Assembly (NCBI GenBank): GCA_032191485.1
Contig: JAVDOI010000010.1
Coordinates: forward strand, 23,050,277 to 23,114,276
Reading direction: 5' to 3'
Source: Leptoclinus maculatus
Lineage: Eukaryota; Chordata; Actinopteri; Perciformes; Stichaeidae
DNA: 64,000 bases
Program-made: the position numbers and the translations under genes
Part shown: one piece after another, positions 1 to 11,230 of the stretch
How positions within the stretch are numbered: the first letter of the stretch is position 1
How the letters are laid out: every line of letters starts with the position of its first letter
The notes under the pieces: generated by a model
Seen by the model: only the letters and a program-made list of their open reading frames with translations
Databases searched by the model: none
What the model was told of the DNA's origin: nothing

Positions 1-300
1 CTCCACAAACAAGGCAAACTGGTTTACCGCTAATGCTAGTAAACAAATACTCTGCCTCCCACCTGTCTTCAAAGAGTCCACTTTTCGTTTGGCCATTTCT
101 TTTGGGAGACTTATTTATATTTAACTAAAAGTGACGAGCCTAGATGACTGTTGACCTCTGACGCGTGTGCGTAGCGGGAAGGTGCAGCTGGGCTTGCAGG
201 TCTTGGCATGCTTGCTGTTGGCAGTGCCTTCTGGGACTTTTAGTATCAGCGGTGTGTGTCCTATTGACCGGCGGGCCAGTTATGATAGCCAGTAAGTAAA

Positions 301-391
301 AAATGTTCTAATCAACCCAAAATTTCGCGGACCCCCTGCAGTACCTCCGCGGACACCCTAGGGGTCGCGGACCCCCTGTTGAAGACCTCTG
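301..391. repeat. terminal part of a hAT-like MITE
   Basis: The stretch has two near-identical blocks of the form GCGGACCCCCTG about 40 bp apart and ends GAAGACCTCTG. Read in reverse it starts CAGAGGTCTTCAAC, which looks like the terminal repeat of a fish hAT-type MITE, followed by GGGGTCCGCGACCCC. No matching opposite end is found in bases 1-300, so the other end is lost or lies outside the window. The family assignment rests on recall of the terminal motif. Confidence 0.35.
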
Positions 392-731
392 CTCTAGAGT
401 ATGTGTTTGTTTCCCTGTGTTTCAGAAACAGTTCTCTGCCCGCCTGAACTCATCAGCTCCACCACTCTGCACCATCTTCCCTTCAGCTTCGCTCTCCTCC
501 ATACCCAAAACCCAACCTCATTCCCCCTTCTTTGCAATAAATTCCTTATCTACTGGTGTATCTGAGTCTACTTTTGGGTCCAACTAACTCTGCTGAAACA
601 TTCATCCATGACGCATCTGGTTACACTCCTTCAATCAGTTCATCATTTAAGTCGTTTTTGCATCTTGAGATGCTGATGTTGATATTGCAGTGTTATACAA
701 TAGCATCAATAGCCAATTTCCACACAGGTGC
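392..731. other. unannotated non-coding stretch
   Basis: C/T-rich and then AT-balanced sequence with no open frame carrying recognisable protein similarity, no strong splice pair and no repeat that I recognise. Bases 1-300 are likewise featureless to my reading. Confidence 0.5.
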
Positions 732-900
732 GACTGTGTCTCAGTGAGAGAGCCGGTCGTCCTTCAATCAGTGGATCGGCGGTTTGATCCCCGACTCTGC
801 TAGTCCATGTCCATGTGTCTTTGGACAAGACATAAATATGTATTGCTAAAGCGCTTTGAGTGGTCAGAAGACTAGAAAAGCGCTATCGTACAAGTACAAA
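732..900 (+). repeat. tRNA-derived SINE, internally shortened
   Basis: The head GACTGTGTCTCAGTGAGAGA with GGTTTGATCCCC about 35 bp further on matches the A-box and B-box layout of a tRNA-derived promoter. The tail AAAGCGCTTTGAGTGGTCAG then AAGCGCTATCGTACAAGTAC is the conserved 3' part seen in the other SINE copies here (15851, 26673, 47271, 62571). Compared with the longest copy at 47271 the middle section is missing. Confidence 0.75.
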
Positions 901-1783
901 AATGACTTCAAAGTAATGAAATATACAATCCATTAGTAAAATACTGAGGCTTTCATAGCTGCAGAATAACTGCTCATGACTCCTACGACAGGTCTGGACC
1001 ACTTGTGCATTGATGATTGTTGCAAGTTCTTCTAAATCACACGTACAAGCCACCCTGCTCATTTCTAATCAGCTAATTCATATCAAATGTGAACTACCTC
1101 TGCAATTGATTGGTTTAGTGTGTGTGTGTGTGCACTCTCAATTGTTACTTTGTTGGGCCCTTCGACAGGGAGCACACCAACCACATGGGGCCCAACGTCC
1201 AAGTGGGGCCCAAAATGGTGGGCACCACTAGGATTATCATTTAAATGGGCTCAGGAGCCTCCCCTATATGCCTGTTGCTTTTTTAGCACAAGTCCCACAA
1301 AGTGACAAAGTATGGAAATGTGTGTGTGGAATTTTTACTCCCTCGTGCCTCAAGTGTTAGAAAGGTGGTAGTGCAGCCCACACACTCACTTCCGGAAGTG
1401 TGTAACATTTCATAAATCTCGCGTGGTTTAAGGCGGAATCTCAATCTCATGCCTCAGTATACCTTCTCTCTTTGAGTAATAAGGTAGGTTGTTGTATTTA
1501 ATATGACTTTGATTTGTTTCTTGCTCTGTATTAATAAATAAATGTATTAATAAAATACCACTTTATACAGATTGCTAGATGCAAATTATTGTCACTGCTA
1601 ATGCTAGCTACAGATTGCTAGCTTCTAATGTTAGCTATAGCGTTGGTTCCAGATCACTAGCTGTTAAACTTAAGACATAGATCAGGGGAACTGTTTTTTT
1701 TCTGGTTAAAAAGAATAATGTTTACATGTATTATTGATTTATATGCCTTCACATGGAAAACTAGTTTGCCAGTCTATGACAAT
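901..1783. other. unannotated non-coding stretch left of the ERV array
   Basis: No coding sequence is recognised. There is a short (TG) run near 1120 and repeats of GGGGCCCAA at 1180-1220. A block with repeated GCTAG/GCTAATG words near 1560-1660 is of low complexity and resembles words also seen inside the ERV at about 4250. The open frames at 1010-1305 have no recognisable domain. Confidence 0.4.
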
Positions 1784-2595
1784 TGTTGAGGCAATAATAT
1801 TAACAGGAGCCGTAGCCGCTGGCCTGGTTTGTTGACTAGTTACTGCGCATGTGCACCAAAAATAAGTTCGCTGAATTCAGGTTTCAAAATAAAACATGTA
1901 TTTAATAACAAATGCAATCTGAATTAACTATCGATAGTAAAATGCTCTTGAGAACAGCTTTCACACACACTCCAAACAGGAAGCTTGTTACCTGAAGGAC
2001 GAAATGTGATGAAGAGACTGAAAGACCCATTTGAATCTCCTTTCATAGTCCGTAAAATATCTGTCTCAAATACTATTGGCTCAAATCCAGCTGACTCCTC
2101 CTAGCCTTAGTCAGCTGACTCCCTCGTCGTCTCCTATTGGTCTCCGTCTGTAGCTCCTCCTTCTTGGGTCCCTCTTGGGTCCTCGCTCTGATCCTGGTGT
2201 CCTCTGTTAAAGCCCGACTTAAAATCTCTGTCTATCGACTATTCTTACAGATTAATACATTCATTAATAATACATCCAATAATTGTCTCTTATGGTTCAA
2301 CACTCCTATAGTAAACATATTGTAAACACACTATACACTTGATAAGTATTCTGGTACTTCCTGATACTTTGACACTTTTTACAAGCATATGTGCGGCATT
2401 TCCACGATGCTTCCTATACACATACTGTAAAGATAATACATCTCATAGATAAATATATTGCAACTCTTTAACCCATCGTAACATTCTTATTATTTTGACA
2501 CTTCTATTCACCATAAGAGGTGCTAATCATCATACTAAACTAATTCTAATACTAAAATCCTACTAATTCTATCTTTAATACTGAAATCCTCCACA
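1784..2595 (-). repeat. LTR A (3' LTR of left ERV copy)
   Basis: An 812-bp LTR from TGTTGAGG to CCTCCACA, with TG/CA ends. It is the longest of the three copies. Relative to it the middle LTR lacks roughly 290 bp (about 1932-2226 here), while LTR C is nearly complete. The three letters AAT flank the TG end in all three LTR copies, so the true LTR border could be 3 bases further out. Confidence 0.8.
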
Positions 2596-2605
2596 AATCC
2601 CCCCT
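2596..2605 (-). other. ERV polypurine tract, left copy
   Basis: AATCCCCCCT on the + strand is AGGGGGGATT on the minus strand, directly before the LTR in the element's sense direction. This is the expected place of the plus-strand primer of a retrovirus. The same sequence recurs at 6120-6129 beside the middle LTR, which fixes the orientation of both copies. Confidence 0.8.
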
Positions 2606-3097
2606 AACACACTCTTCAGAGTGTGTTACCTTTATGGTCCAAGGGTGAGTTTCCCTAACTAAACAGTCATATCATCAGTCGTTAAAATTCATCCTCATCA
2701 TCTATACCTAACCAATTTCCCTACATCTTTGTCTCACTAAGCACAGTATCAATTAACCCCTGTAAAAGTCCACGAATGCAACGGCATCCACAGAGGACAA
2801 GGACTGTAGCTGATGTGAGCGGCTCTTGTCGTGATGCTGGTTGGTCCAGGTGGTAGGCGCATATGGTAGAGGTCATCTTCAGGTTTCATCCTGTACAATG
2901 AGGAATAGAAAGAAGATTTCTGAGAAGCTTTGTCTGCTCACTTAACAAAAATTATATTTAATTCAATGTATCTTTAAATCCCAATTTTACCCTATAAAAA
3001 CAAAAAATCCCAAAACAAATTGACAAAACAATCTCTCAAGAGTCAATTTTCCAAAATTTCAATATCTCACCGGATGTTTTCAGAAGTCCATCTGGAC

Positions 3098-3334
3098 TCA
3101 ATCGGGTACTTCAGGATCCCAGTGAAGATGATCAGGAACTGTGTTGTTCGGAATGAAAGTACTACAGCAAATCCAAACATTTTGCACACCTGCTAAAATC
3201 ATATTTAATGCCATTCTGTTCTGCAAGGCCATTAAACTAATCTTATCTACCGGCTCATGAAGTCCCACTATGGCATCACGAGTGAAGTTTATAAAATGCT
3301 GCTGGTTACAGTAAATGTAATTAATCCAATCCAC
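3098..3334 (-). pseudogene. ERV env transmembrane-subunit fragment, left copy
   Basis: A 78-codon open frame on the minus strand carries the motif LQNRMALNMIL followed, after about eleven residues, by CC and FIPNNT. This is the arrangement of the conserved LQNR / immunosuppressive-type region and disulfide motif of retroviral Env transmembrane subunits, in a version typical of fish ERVs. No signal peptide, surface subunit, fusion peptide or complete membrane anchor is present in frame. The piece is a remnant that cannot encode a full Env. Its position near the 3' LTR fits a retroviral gene order. The same sequence recurs in the right copy, broken by an insertion. Confidence 0.7.
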
Positions 3335-5572
3335 ATCTTTATTGATTGTCGACCATCAAAAAAAATGCTGATTCGAAACCGGCTCCTACTTGATTTCTAG
3401 CTTTAAATTCATTAGGCACCCCCCTTGGTACCCCTATGTCATCTATGTAAACTTCTCTAAAATGGATCTCTCATGGTCCAATCCAACTTGTTGGCACCTA
3501 TGGACCTCATCCACAGCCAGGTAATACAATAGGAGACTGCTTTCTCCTGTCAGCAGCTGCCTCTATGTTCATCACCTGTGAAAATAAAACTTAAAACATG
3601 TTAGTTAACATCTTTGTATCTCTTATTGGTCAGCACCAAACAATCGAAAGTCTAAATGTTAAATCAAAATTAATTAAAATTGTGAACTAAAGTTAAAATA
3701 AAAAATTACAAATGTCGGATCAAAATCAACTATGCCAGTTAAAATATTGAATCAAAATAAACAACTGTAGGATACCAATTGGATTACAACTGGAGGTTAA
3801 AATATTGGATCAAACTAAACTTACTAAACTAAAGTTGAACTGTTGAATTGAAACTAAAATGAATAATTTAAGTTACAATTAATATTACCAATGGCTATTA
3901 AAATACTGAATTAAAACTAAGAGCAACAATCTAAGTAAATGCAAATCAAAATATAGAGTCCAAAACAATGATATCACAAGTTTATCACCAAAAACTCACC
4001 TTATTGTAATGTATCTATCAATCTACTGGATGACTAAGTATTTGGTAGTCCTAAAGTAATTACTCCTACAAAAGATGGTGAAATGTTCTGTAGTTCTCTA
4101 ATTATTTCACCTCTAGGTTTTCTGGGTAGTGGAGTTTACTGTAATTATCATGCAATTACACCTCCAAACCGCTAGATGTCGAAGTTGTCTTCTTCTTCTT
4201 CTTCTATGGTGTTTTCCTCAAAAAACTGGCGCGAAAACGGACAAAGAAGCTAATGCTATTAGCGGCTAATGCTATTAGCTAAGCTAACCGGCAAAACGTG
4301 TCTTCAGCACACACAAAAATCACCGTTTTCTCAACTCTTACAATATGGCACATTCACACACCTTCTCAAACTAGTCCTGGCCGTGGCTTCTCACCACCAT
4401 ACCGGATATTATAATCAATAGTCTCCTCTTTCACGATCTAAGGTAGCACCAGAGCTGCAATCAGTCTCCAGCTTACCATATCATTCACACAACACAATGC
4501 TATCTTAGCACTGCAACACAATGCTATCTTAGCACTGCAACACAATGCAACGACTAAATACACAGTTTCATGTATTGTTTCCCCTTTAGGTCTTATCATA
4601 ACGTAGCAGCCAGTCTCTTCGATTTAAGTAGTTTAACGCTTGTTTACTAGACCCAAAAAACGTGCAAAACAACTTAGTTCGCCATAGCTCACACTAGACC
4701 CAAGAAGTCTTAACTACGTTTTCCAGTTCGCCATAGATTACAAACACTCTGCTACTCTTCTAAGAGATCAACCCCACGTTAGCCACCCCTAATTGTCTAA
4801 GATACACAGTTAGTACCATGCACTATTTCCCATCATTACTATTAACTTACCGTAGCGGCCAGCCTCTGCAGCAGTTTAAGCGTATGTTCACCAGACCCAA
4901 ACACGTGCACGTCCATGCATCATATTCAGTATCGCCCAATTACACACCCCCTCCAACCCGAGATCTTGGCCCTCGAAACTATAATTTATTCCCTCCCACA
5001 CAAGAGTCATCAGTTCCCCAGACCCAAACCTGCCCAGCAAATCGCGAGGGGACCGACGCCTTAACCTCACGTACCTCTGAAACACAGTTTTAGTCCGCCT
5101 GAAAAACCAAAGCCCAGAACTTCGACCGCTTCAAGCTTCTTTCTAGCTGCTTAGTTCCAATAGCTAATACTATAGCGTGATCAATGCTACTTCATATAAT
5201 TCAACGTCCCCCTCTCTCGGGGTTACCTGCAAATCAGGCCTCACCGGAAGGATTTCACAACAAAGAACACCGTGTAATCAACGCACACATATGTTCCTAA
5301 TTCAGCTTGCAGATGCTATTCATACAGAGTTACAACCACTTTAAAGTACAAATCAATACAGTTACCAGTTGGCTGCGATCTCCTCCTCTGTCCAGCTTCC
5401 AGAAACGTCGAACATGCAGACACTTCCTCCTAAGGTTTCCTATGCTACCTAACAGATTTCTATTAAAACGGCTCTGCTCACCTTTAGTCGTGCGCACTCC
5501 GAAAGTGTCTACCCATCTCACGTCATGTCAGCCTTCTCAGAGTCGAATATTCAAAGCCCCTAATGTCCCTTT
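3335..5572 (-). other. degenerate ERV internal region, left copy
   Basis: No gag, protease, reverse transcriptase or integrase motif is readable on either strand. Bases 3590-3970 are very AT-rich, with loosely repeated words such as TTAAAATATTG and AATCAAAATAAAC. Around 4190-4300 there is a CTT run and repeated GCTAATGCTATTAGC words that can fold on themselves. The whole segment is repeated at 8221-10415 with only scattered differences, so it belongs to the ERV unit as amplified and is not random flanking DNA. Confidence 0.6.
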
Positions 5573-5590
5573 GTCCCTTCGTGGTTGCCA
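5573..5590 (-). other. ERV primer binding site (tRNA-Arg type), left copy
   Basis: GTCCCTTCGTGGTTGCCA on the + strand has the form of a tRNA 3' end (T-stem side, acceptor stem, CCA). It lies three bases from the TG end of the middle LTR. Its complement begins TGG, as a minus-strand primer binding site must. From memory it agrees with the 3' end of vertebrate tRNA-Arg(UCG) at all but one position. The right copy has the same site at 10416-10433 with one further change (TTTCCA). Confidence 0.75.
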
Positions 5591-5593
5591 AAT

Positions 5594-6119
5594 TGTTGAG
5601 GCAATAATATTAACAGGAGCCGTAGCCGCTGGCCTGGTTTGTTGACTAGTTACTGCGCATGTGCGCCAAAAATAAGTTCGCTGAATTCAGGTTTCAAAAT
5701 AAAACATGTATTTAATAACAAATGCAATCTGAATTAACTATCAACTTGTCTATCCCTATCGACTATTCTTACAGATTAATACATTCATTAATAATACATC
5801 CAATAATTGTCTCTTATGGTTCAACACTCCTATAGTAAACATATTGTAAACACACTATACACTTGATAAGTATTCTGGTACTTCCTGATACTTTGACACT
5901 TTTTACAAGCATATGTGCGGCATTTCCACGATGCTTCCTATACACATACTGTAAAGATAATACATCTCATAGATAAATATATTGCAACTCTTTAACCCAT
6001 CGTAACATTCTTATTATTTTGACACTTCTATTCACCATAAGAGGTGCTAATCATCATACTAAACTAATTCTAATACTAAAATCCCACTAATTCTATCTTT
6101 AATACTGAAATCCTCCACA
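5594..6119 (-). repeat. middle LTR, shared by both ERV copies, internally deleted
   Basis: A 526-bp LTR with the same ends as LTR A and C. It lacks about 290 bp: the sequence passes from GAATTAACTATC directly to AACTTGTCTATCCC, whereas LTR A and C continue through a segment containing TCGATAGTAAAATGC. It is followed at 6120 by the polypurine tract of the right copy and preceded at 5573 by the primer binding site of the left copy. Confidence 0.8.
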
Positions 6120-6564
6120 AATCCCCCCTAACACACTCTTCAGAGTGTGTTACCTTTATGGTCTAAGAGTGAGTTTCCCCAACTAAACAGTCATATCAGT
6201 CGTTAAAATTCATCCTCATCATCTATACCTAACCAATTTCCCTACATCTTTGTCTCACTAAGCACAGTATCAATTAACCCCTGTAAAAGTCTACGAATAC
6301 AACGGCATCAACAGAGGACAAGGACTGTAGCTGATGTGAGCGGCTCTTGTCGTGATGCTGGTTGGTCCAGGTAGAGGACATCTTCAGGATTCATCCTGTA
6401 CAATGAGGAATAGAAAGAAGATTTCTGAGAAGCTTTGTCTGCCCACTTAACAAAAATTATATTTAATTCAATGTATCTTTAAATCCCAATTTTACCCTAT
6501 AAAACAAAAAATCCCAAAACAAACTGACAAAACAATATACAGTCAATTTTCCAAAATTTCAATA

Positions 6565-8220
6565 TCTCACCAGATGTTTTCAGAAGTCCATCTGGACTCA
6601 ATCAGGTCCTTCAGAATCCCAGTGAAGATGATCAGGAACTGTGTTGTTCAGAATGAAAGTACTACAAGCAAATCCAAACATTTTGCACACTGCTAAAATC
6701 ATATTTAACCTTTCTAGCCCGAGAGGCGCCCGGTAGGGCGCCTAGTGGTACCGATTGGTACCGACTGGTACCGAAGAAAGCTATTTTCGGTAGCAAATAT
6801 AATATTTCCACAACCATGGAGCATAGCGTTTGAACGAAGAATTTCTCATGAACCGAAGCATGTGTAACACTTTACACACTCAAAACACAATAAAACACAA
6901 TCTACGACAACATTCCTAGCCTCGTGCTAAATATCGTCACTTTTTCGCGTTCATTCGGCCGACATACGCACCCGAAATAGCCTCTCAAAAGACGCAAATC
7001 AACCGGAGAGCTTAATGCTATGTAGTTAGCAGCCGTAGCATTCAAGCACGCTTCGAACCTACATCGCCGATTCCCTCTCTGGGAAACCCTTCAAAGTTGA
7101 CCGGGGGAACAGCAGCCCCCAGCAACAATAACTCAGCCAAATAATTATGGGATGGTACTCACAGTTTTGAAGCAAAATCATCAAACAGTGTCCTTATAGT
7201 CCTTTTTGACCGCAGAAACGGCTCCTGCTGTCCATTTGAGTTGTAAAAAACGTTGTGAAACAAAGGAAGGGGGGTCACACACGCGGGGGGACAAGTTTGC
7301 AGCAAGGCAATCTCGGCTGTTTACGCGCCGGCACTTCGGCGTAGATCGGATTTTTTCGGAAAACTAAACATTTCCTGGTAAATCTGTTAACGCCATTCGA
7401 TTGGCCACATGCAGCCACGTGCACAGAGCGAAAAAAAACGAAAATCGACCAATCAGGGGCTCTACAACGGCCCAATACACACCAGCTATTGCGCAATCCT
7501 CCCGTAGCTCGCCGGCTTGGAGAGCTTTGGAGACGGTTCCAGCTCTCCAAAATGATTTCTAACTGCTGTATGTGATATATTGAGCATGTAGAAGGATAAA
7601 GGAAGTTAAATATATAGTTATTTAGCTTCTAAAAGTACAATGGAACAGCTGGAGAGGCTGTTTCTGACATGACGACCTCTCGTGACCTCTCGTACACGTT
7701 TATGTCTCTTGCTCGGGCCTACTTCACTCTATTCACTCAAATTCTTTTGTAGGTGACTACTGCCATCATTTGCTATGATGGTGGGTGGGTTTTAGGCTTT
7801 CCTCTGCCTAATTTAATATTGCATTATGAATAATAGTGCTTTCTCACCATACGAATTTGACATAGGGCTGTGTTCCATCTTCAGCAGCCATTAACCAGTA
7901 ATGTACTGAACCTATTTACTCAAATCATATGAGCAAACCCTTCTTAGTGTTAATAATTCTTTGCAATGGTTCACATATACCTTGTAGTTGGGCCCTTTGC
8001 GTATGTGTACAATATTTTCGAAAATTAGTCCAAAAATCGTCTAGGGCCCAACAGGTTTAATGCCATTCTGTTCTGCAAGGCCATTAAACTAGTCTTATCT
8101 ACCAGCTCATGAAGTCCCACTATGGCATCACGAGTGACGTTTATAAAATGCTGCTGGTTACAGTAAATGTAATTAATCCAATCCACATCTTTATTGATTG
8201 TCGACCATCAAAAAAAATGC
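6565..8220 (-). pseudogene. ERV env fragment, right copy, split by transposon
   Basis: Bases 6565-6708 and 8056-8220 together correspond to 3070-3360 of the left copy, including the transmembrane remnant. The sequence is interrupted at 6709-8055 by a DNA transposon. It also differs from the left copy by small changes, for example an extra base in CTACAAGCAAATCC, that break the frame. No open frame for Env survives here. Confidence 0.65.
6709..8055. mobile_element. piggyBac-like non-autonomous DNA transposon nested in ERV
   Basis: Comparing the two ERV copies gives exact borders. The left copy reads CATATTTAATGCC, while the right copy reads CATATTTAA, then 1347 bp, then TTTAATGCC. The inserted element is flanked by a duplicated TTTAA, consistent with a TTAA-target (piggyBac-type) transposon. 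The ends CCTTTCTAGCCCGAG and, in reverse, CCTGTTGGGCCCTAG are imperfect inverted repeats. Just inside the left end are a perfect hairpin GGCGCCC-GGTA-GGGCGCC (6725-6742) and three copies of GGTACCGA. The 91-codon open frame at 7275-7550 (minus) shows no transposase motif. The family assignment is inference from target and ends; the insertion itself is seen directly. Confidence 0.75.
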
Positions 8221-10415
8221 TGATTCGAAACCGGCTCCTACTTGATTTCTAGCTTTAAATTCATTAGACACCCCCCTTGGTACCCCTATGTCATCTATGT
8301 AAACTTCTATAAAATGGATCTCTCATGGTCCAGTCCAACTTGTTGGCACCTATGGACCTCATCCACAGCCTGCTACCTGGTAATACAATAGGAGACTGCT
8401 TTCTCCTGTCAGCAGCTGCCTCTATGTTCATCACCTGTGAAAATAAAACTTAAAACATGTTAGTTAACATCTTTGTATCTCTTATTGGTCAGCACCAAAC
8501 AATCGAAAGTCTAAATGTTAAATCAAAATTAATTAAAATTGTGAACTAAAGTTAAAATAAAAAATTACAAATGTCGGATCAAAATCAAAATCAACTATTT
8601 CAGTTAAAACACTGAATCAAAATAAACAACTGTAGGATACCAATTGAATTAAAACTGGAGGTTAAAATATTGGATCAAACTAAACTTACTAAACTAAAGT
8701 TGAACTGTTGAATTGAAACTAAAATGAATAATTTAAGTTACAATTAATATTACCAATGGCTATTAAAATACTGAATCAAAACTAAGAGCAACAATCTAAG
8801 TAAATGCAAATTAAAATATAGAGTCCAAAACAATGATATCACAAGTTTATCACCAAAAACTCACCTTATTGTAATTTATCTATCAATCTACTAGATGACT
8901 AAGTATTTGGTAGTCCTAAAGTAATTACTCCTACAAAAGATGATGAAATGTTCTGTAGTTCTCTAATTATTTCACCTCTAGGTTTTCTGGGTAGTGGAGT
9001 TTACTGTAATTATCATGCAATTACACCTCCAAACCGCTAGATGTCGAAGTTATCTTCTCTTCTTCTATGGTGTTTTCCTCAAAAAACTGGCGCGAAAACG
9101 AACAAAGAAGCTAATGCTATTAGCGGCTATTGTTTTTAGCTTGAGCTACACGGCAAAACGTATCTTCAGCACACACAAAGCACCGTAGTCTCAACTCTTA
9201 CAATATGCCACATTCACACACCTTCTCAAACTAGTCCTGGCCGTGGCTTCTCACCACCATACCGGATATTATAATCAATAGTCTCCTCTTTCACGATCTA
9301 AGGTAGCACCAGAGCTGCAATCAGCCTCCAGCTTACCATATCATTCACACAACACAATGCTATCTTAGCACACAACACAATGCAACGACTAAATACACAG
9401 TTTCATGTATTATTTCCCCTTTAGGTTTTATCATAACGTAGCAGCCAGTCTCTTCGATTTAAGTAGTTTAATGCCTGTTCACTAGACCCAAAAAACGAGC
9501 AAGACAGTTCGCAGTTCGCCAAGCTCACACAGGGCCCACGAAGCCTTAACTACGCTTTCCAGTTCGCCATAGCTTACAAACTCTCTGCTACTCTTCTAAG
9601 AGATCAACCCCACGTTAGCCACCCCTAATTGTCTAAGATACACAGTTAGTACCATGCACTATTTCCCATCATTACAATTAACTTAACGTAGCGGCCAGCC
9701 TCTGCAGCAGTTTAAACGCATGTTCACTGGACCTGAACCACGTGCACGTCCATGCATCATAAATTCAGTATCGTCCAATTACACACCCTGTTCAACCCGA
9801 GATCTTGGCCCTCGAAACTATAATTTATTCCCTCCCGCACTAGAGTCATCAGTTCTCTAAACCCAAACCTGCCCAGCAAATCGCGAGGGGACCGTCGCCT
9901 TAACCTCACGTACCTCTGAAACACAAATTTAGTCTGCCTGAAGAACCAAAGCCCAGAACTTCGACCGCTCTCACGCTTCTTTCTAGCTGCTTAGTTCCAA
10001 TAGCTAATACTTATAGCGTGATCAATGCTACTACATATAATTCAACATCCCCCTCTCTCGGGGTTACCTGCAAATCAGGCCTCACCGGTAGGATTTCACA
10101 ACAAAGAACAACGTGTAATCAAAGCACACATATGTTCCTAATTCAGCTTGCAGATGCTATTCATACAGAGTTACAACCACTTTAAAGTTAAATCAATACA
10201 GTTACCAGTTGGCTGCGGTCTCCTCCTCTGTCCAGCTTCCAGAAACGTCAATCATGCAGACACTTTCGCCTAAGGTTTCCTATAGTCTACCTAAACAGAT
10301 TTCTATTAAAACGGCTCTGCTCACCTTTTGTCGTGCGCACTCCGAAAGTGTCTACTGATCTCACGTCATGTCAGCCTTCTCAGAGTCGAATATTCAAAGC
10401 CCCTAATGTCCCATT
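8221..10415 (-). other. degenerate ERV internal region, right copy
   Basis: Repeats 3361-5572 with scattered substitutions and short indels, for example one 'gctatcttagcactgcaacacaat' block fewer near 9360 and small differences near 9480-9540. No retroviral enzyme motif is readable. The two copies share the same internal deletions, so the loss of gag-pol happened before they became neighbours, or the two halves arose by local duplication. Confidence 0.6.
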
Positions 10416-10433
10416 GTCCCTTCGTGGTTTCCA
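10416..10433 (-). other. ERV primer binding site, right copy
   Basis: GTCCCTTCGTGGTTTCCA differs from the left-copy site by one base. It lies three bases from the TG end of LTR C, in the place expected for the 5' LTR of a minus-strand provirus. Confidence 0.7.
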
Positions 10434-10436
10434 AAT

Positions 10437-11230
10437 TGTTGAGGCATATGAATATATCGTCAAGCTACAGGAGCCCAGCAAATGGCCTGGTTCTCTATTT
10501 ACTTCTTACTGCGCATGTGCGCCAAAAATAAGTTCGCTGAATTCAGGTTTCAAAATAAAACATGTATTTAATAACAAATGCAATCTGAATTAACTATCGA
10601 TAGTAAAATGCTCTCGAGAACAGCTTTCACACACACTCCAAACAGGAAGCTTGTTACCTGAAGGACGAAATGTAAGGAAGAGACTGAAATAATCATTTGA
10701 ATCTCCTTTCATAGTCCATAAAATATCTGTCTCAAATTCTATTGGCCTAAATCCAGCTGACTCCTCCTAGCCTTAGTCAGCTGACTCCCTCGTCGTCTCC
10801 TATTGGTCTCCGTCTGTAGCTCCTCCTTCTTGGGTTCCTCTTGGGTCCTCGCTCTAATCCTGGTGTCCTCTGTTAAAGCCCGACTTAAAATCCTGTCTAT
10901 CCCTATCGACTATTCTTACAGATTAATACATTCATTAATAATACATCCAATAATTGTCTCTTATGGTAACACTCCTATAGTAAACATATTGTAAACACAC
11001 TCTACACTAGATAAGTATTCTGGTACTTCCTGATACTTTGACACTTTTTACAAGCATATGTGCGGCATTTCCACGATGCTTCCTATAATACATCTCATAG
11101 ATGAATATATTGCAACTCTTTAACCCATGGTAACATTCTTATTATTTTGACACTTCTATTCACCATAAGAGGTGCTAATCATCATACTAAACTCCCACTA
11201 ATTCTATCTTTAATACTGAAATCCTCCACA
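10437..11230 (-). repeat. LTR C (5' LTR of right ERV copy)
   Basis: A 794-bp LTR ending CCTCCACA. The first 60 bases are altered relative to the other two (GAGGCATATGAATATATCG instead of GAGGCAATAATATTAACAG). From ACTGCGCATGTGCGCC onward it follows LTR A closely and keeps the ~290-bp segment missing from the middle LTR. A gap of about 20 bp occurs near 11085. Unique sequence (AATGCCAGCAGTG) begins immediately after it. Confidence 0.8.

Larger units (their letters stand above)
1784..11230 (-). mobile_element. tandem endogenous retrovirus array (LTR-int-LTR-int-LTR)
   Basis: Three copies of one LTR start at 1784, 5594 and 10437 with TGTTGAGG and end CCTCCACA at 2595, 6119 and 11230. They are separated by two nearly identical internal regions of about 3 kb, the second enlarged by a nested 1.35 kb insertion. 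Signals place the element on the minus strand. On the + strand each internal region begins with the complement of a polypurine tract beside the left LTR, and ends with the complement of a tRNA-Arg-type primer binding site beside the right LTR. Only a short env transmembrane remnant is recognisable; gag and pol are absent from both copies. The middle LTR therefore serves as 5' LTR of the left copy and 3' LTR of the right copy, the pattern expected after LTR-LTR unequal recombination between related proviruses. No convincing target-site duplication flanks the whole array. Confidence 0.85.

Noticed and set aside
3098..3334. Possible domesticated env (syncytin-like) gene
   Set aside because: Only 78 codons of the transmembrane region are open, with no signal peptide, surface subunit or membrane anchor, and the sister copy is broken.
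1784..11230. Target-site duplication AAT around the ERV array
   Set aside because: AAT occurs beside every LTR end, internal ones included, so it is probably part of the element and not evidence of a shared insertion site.
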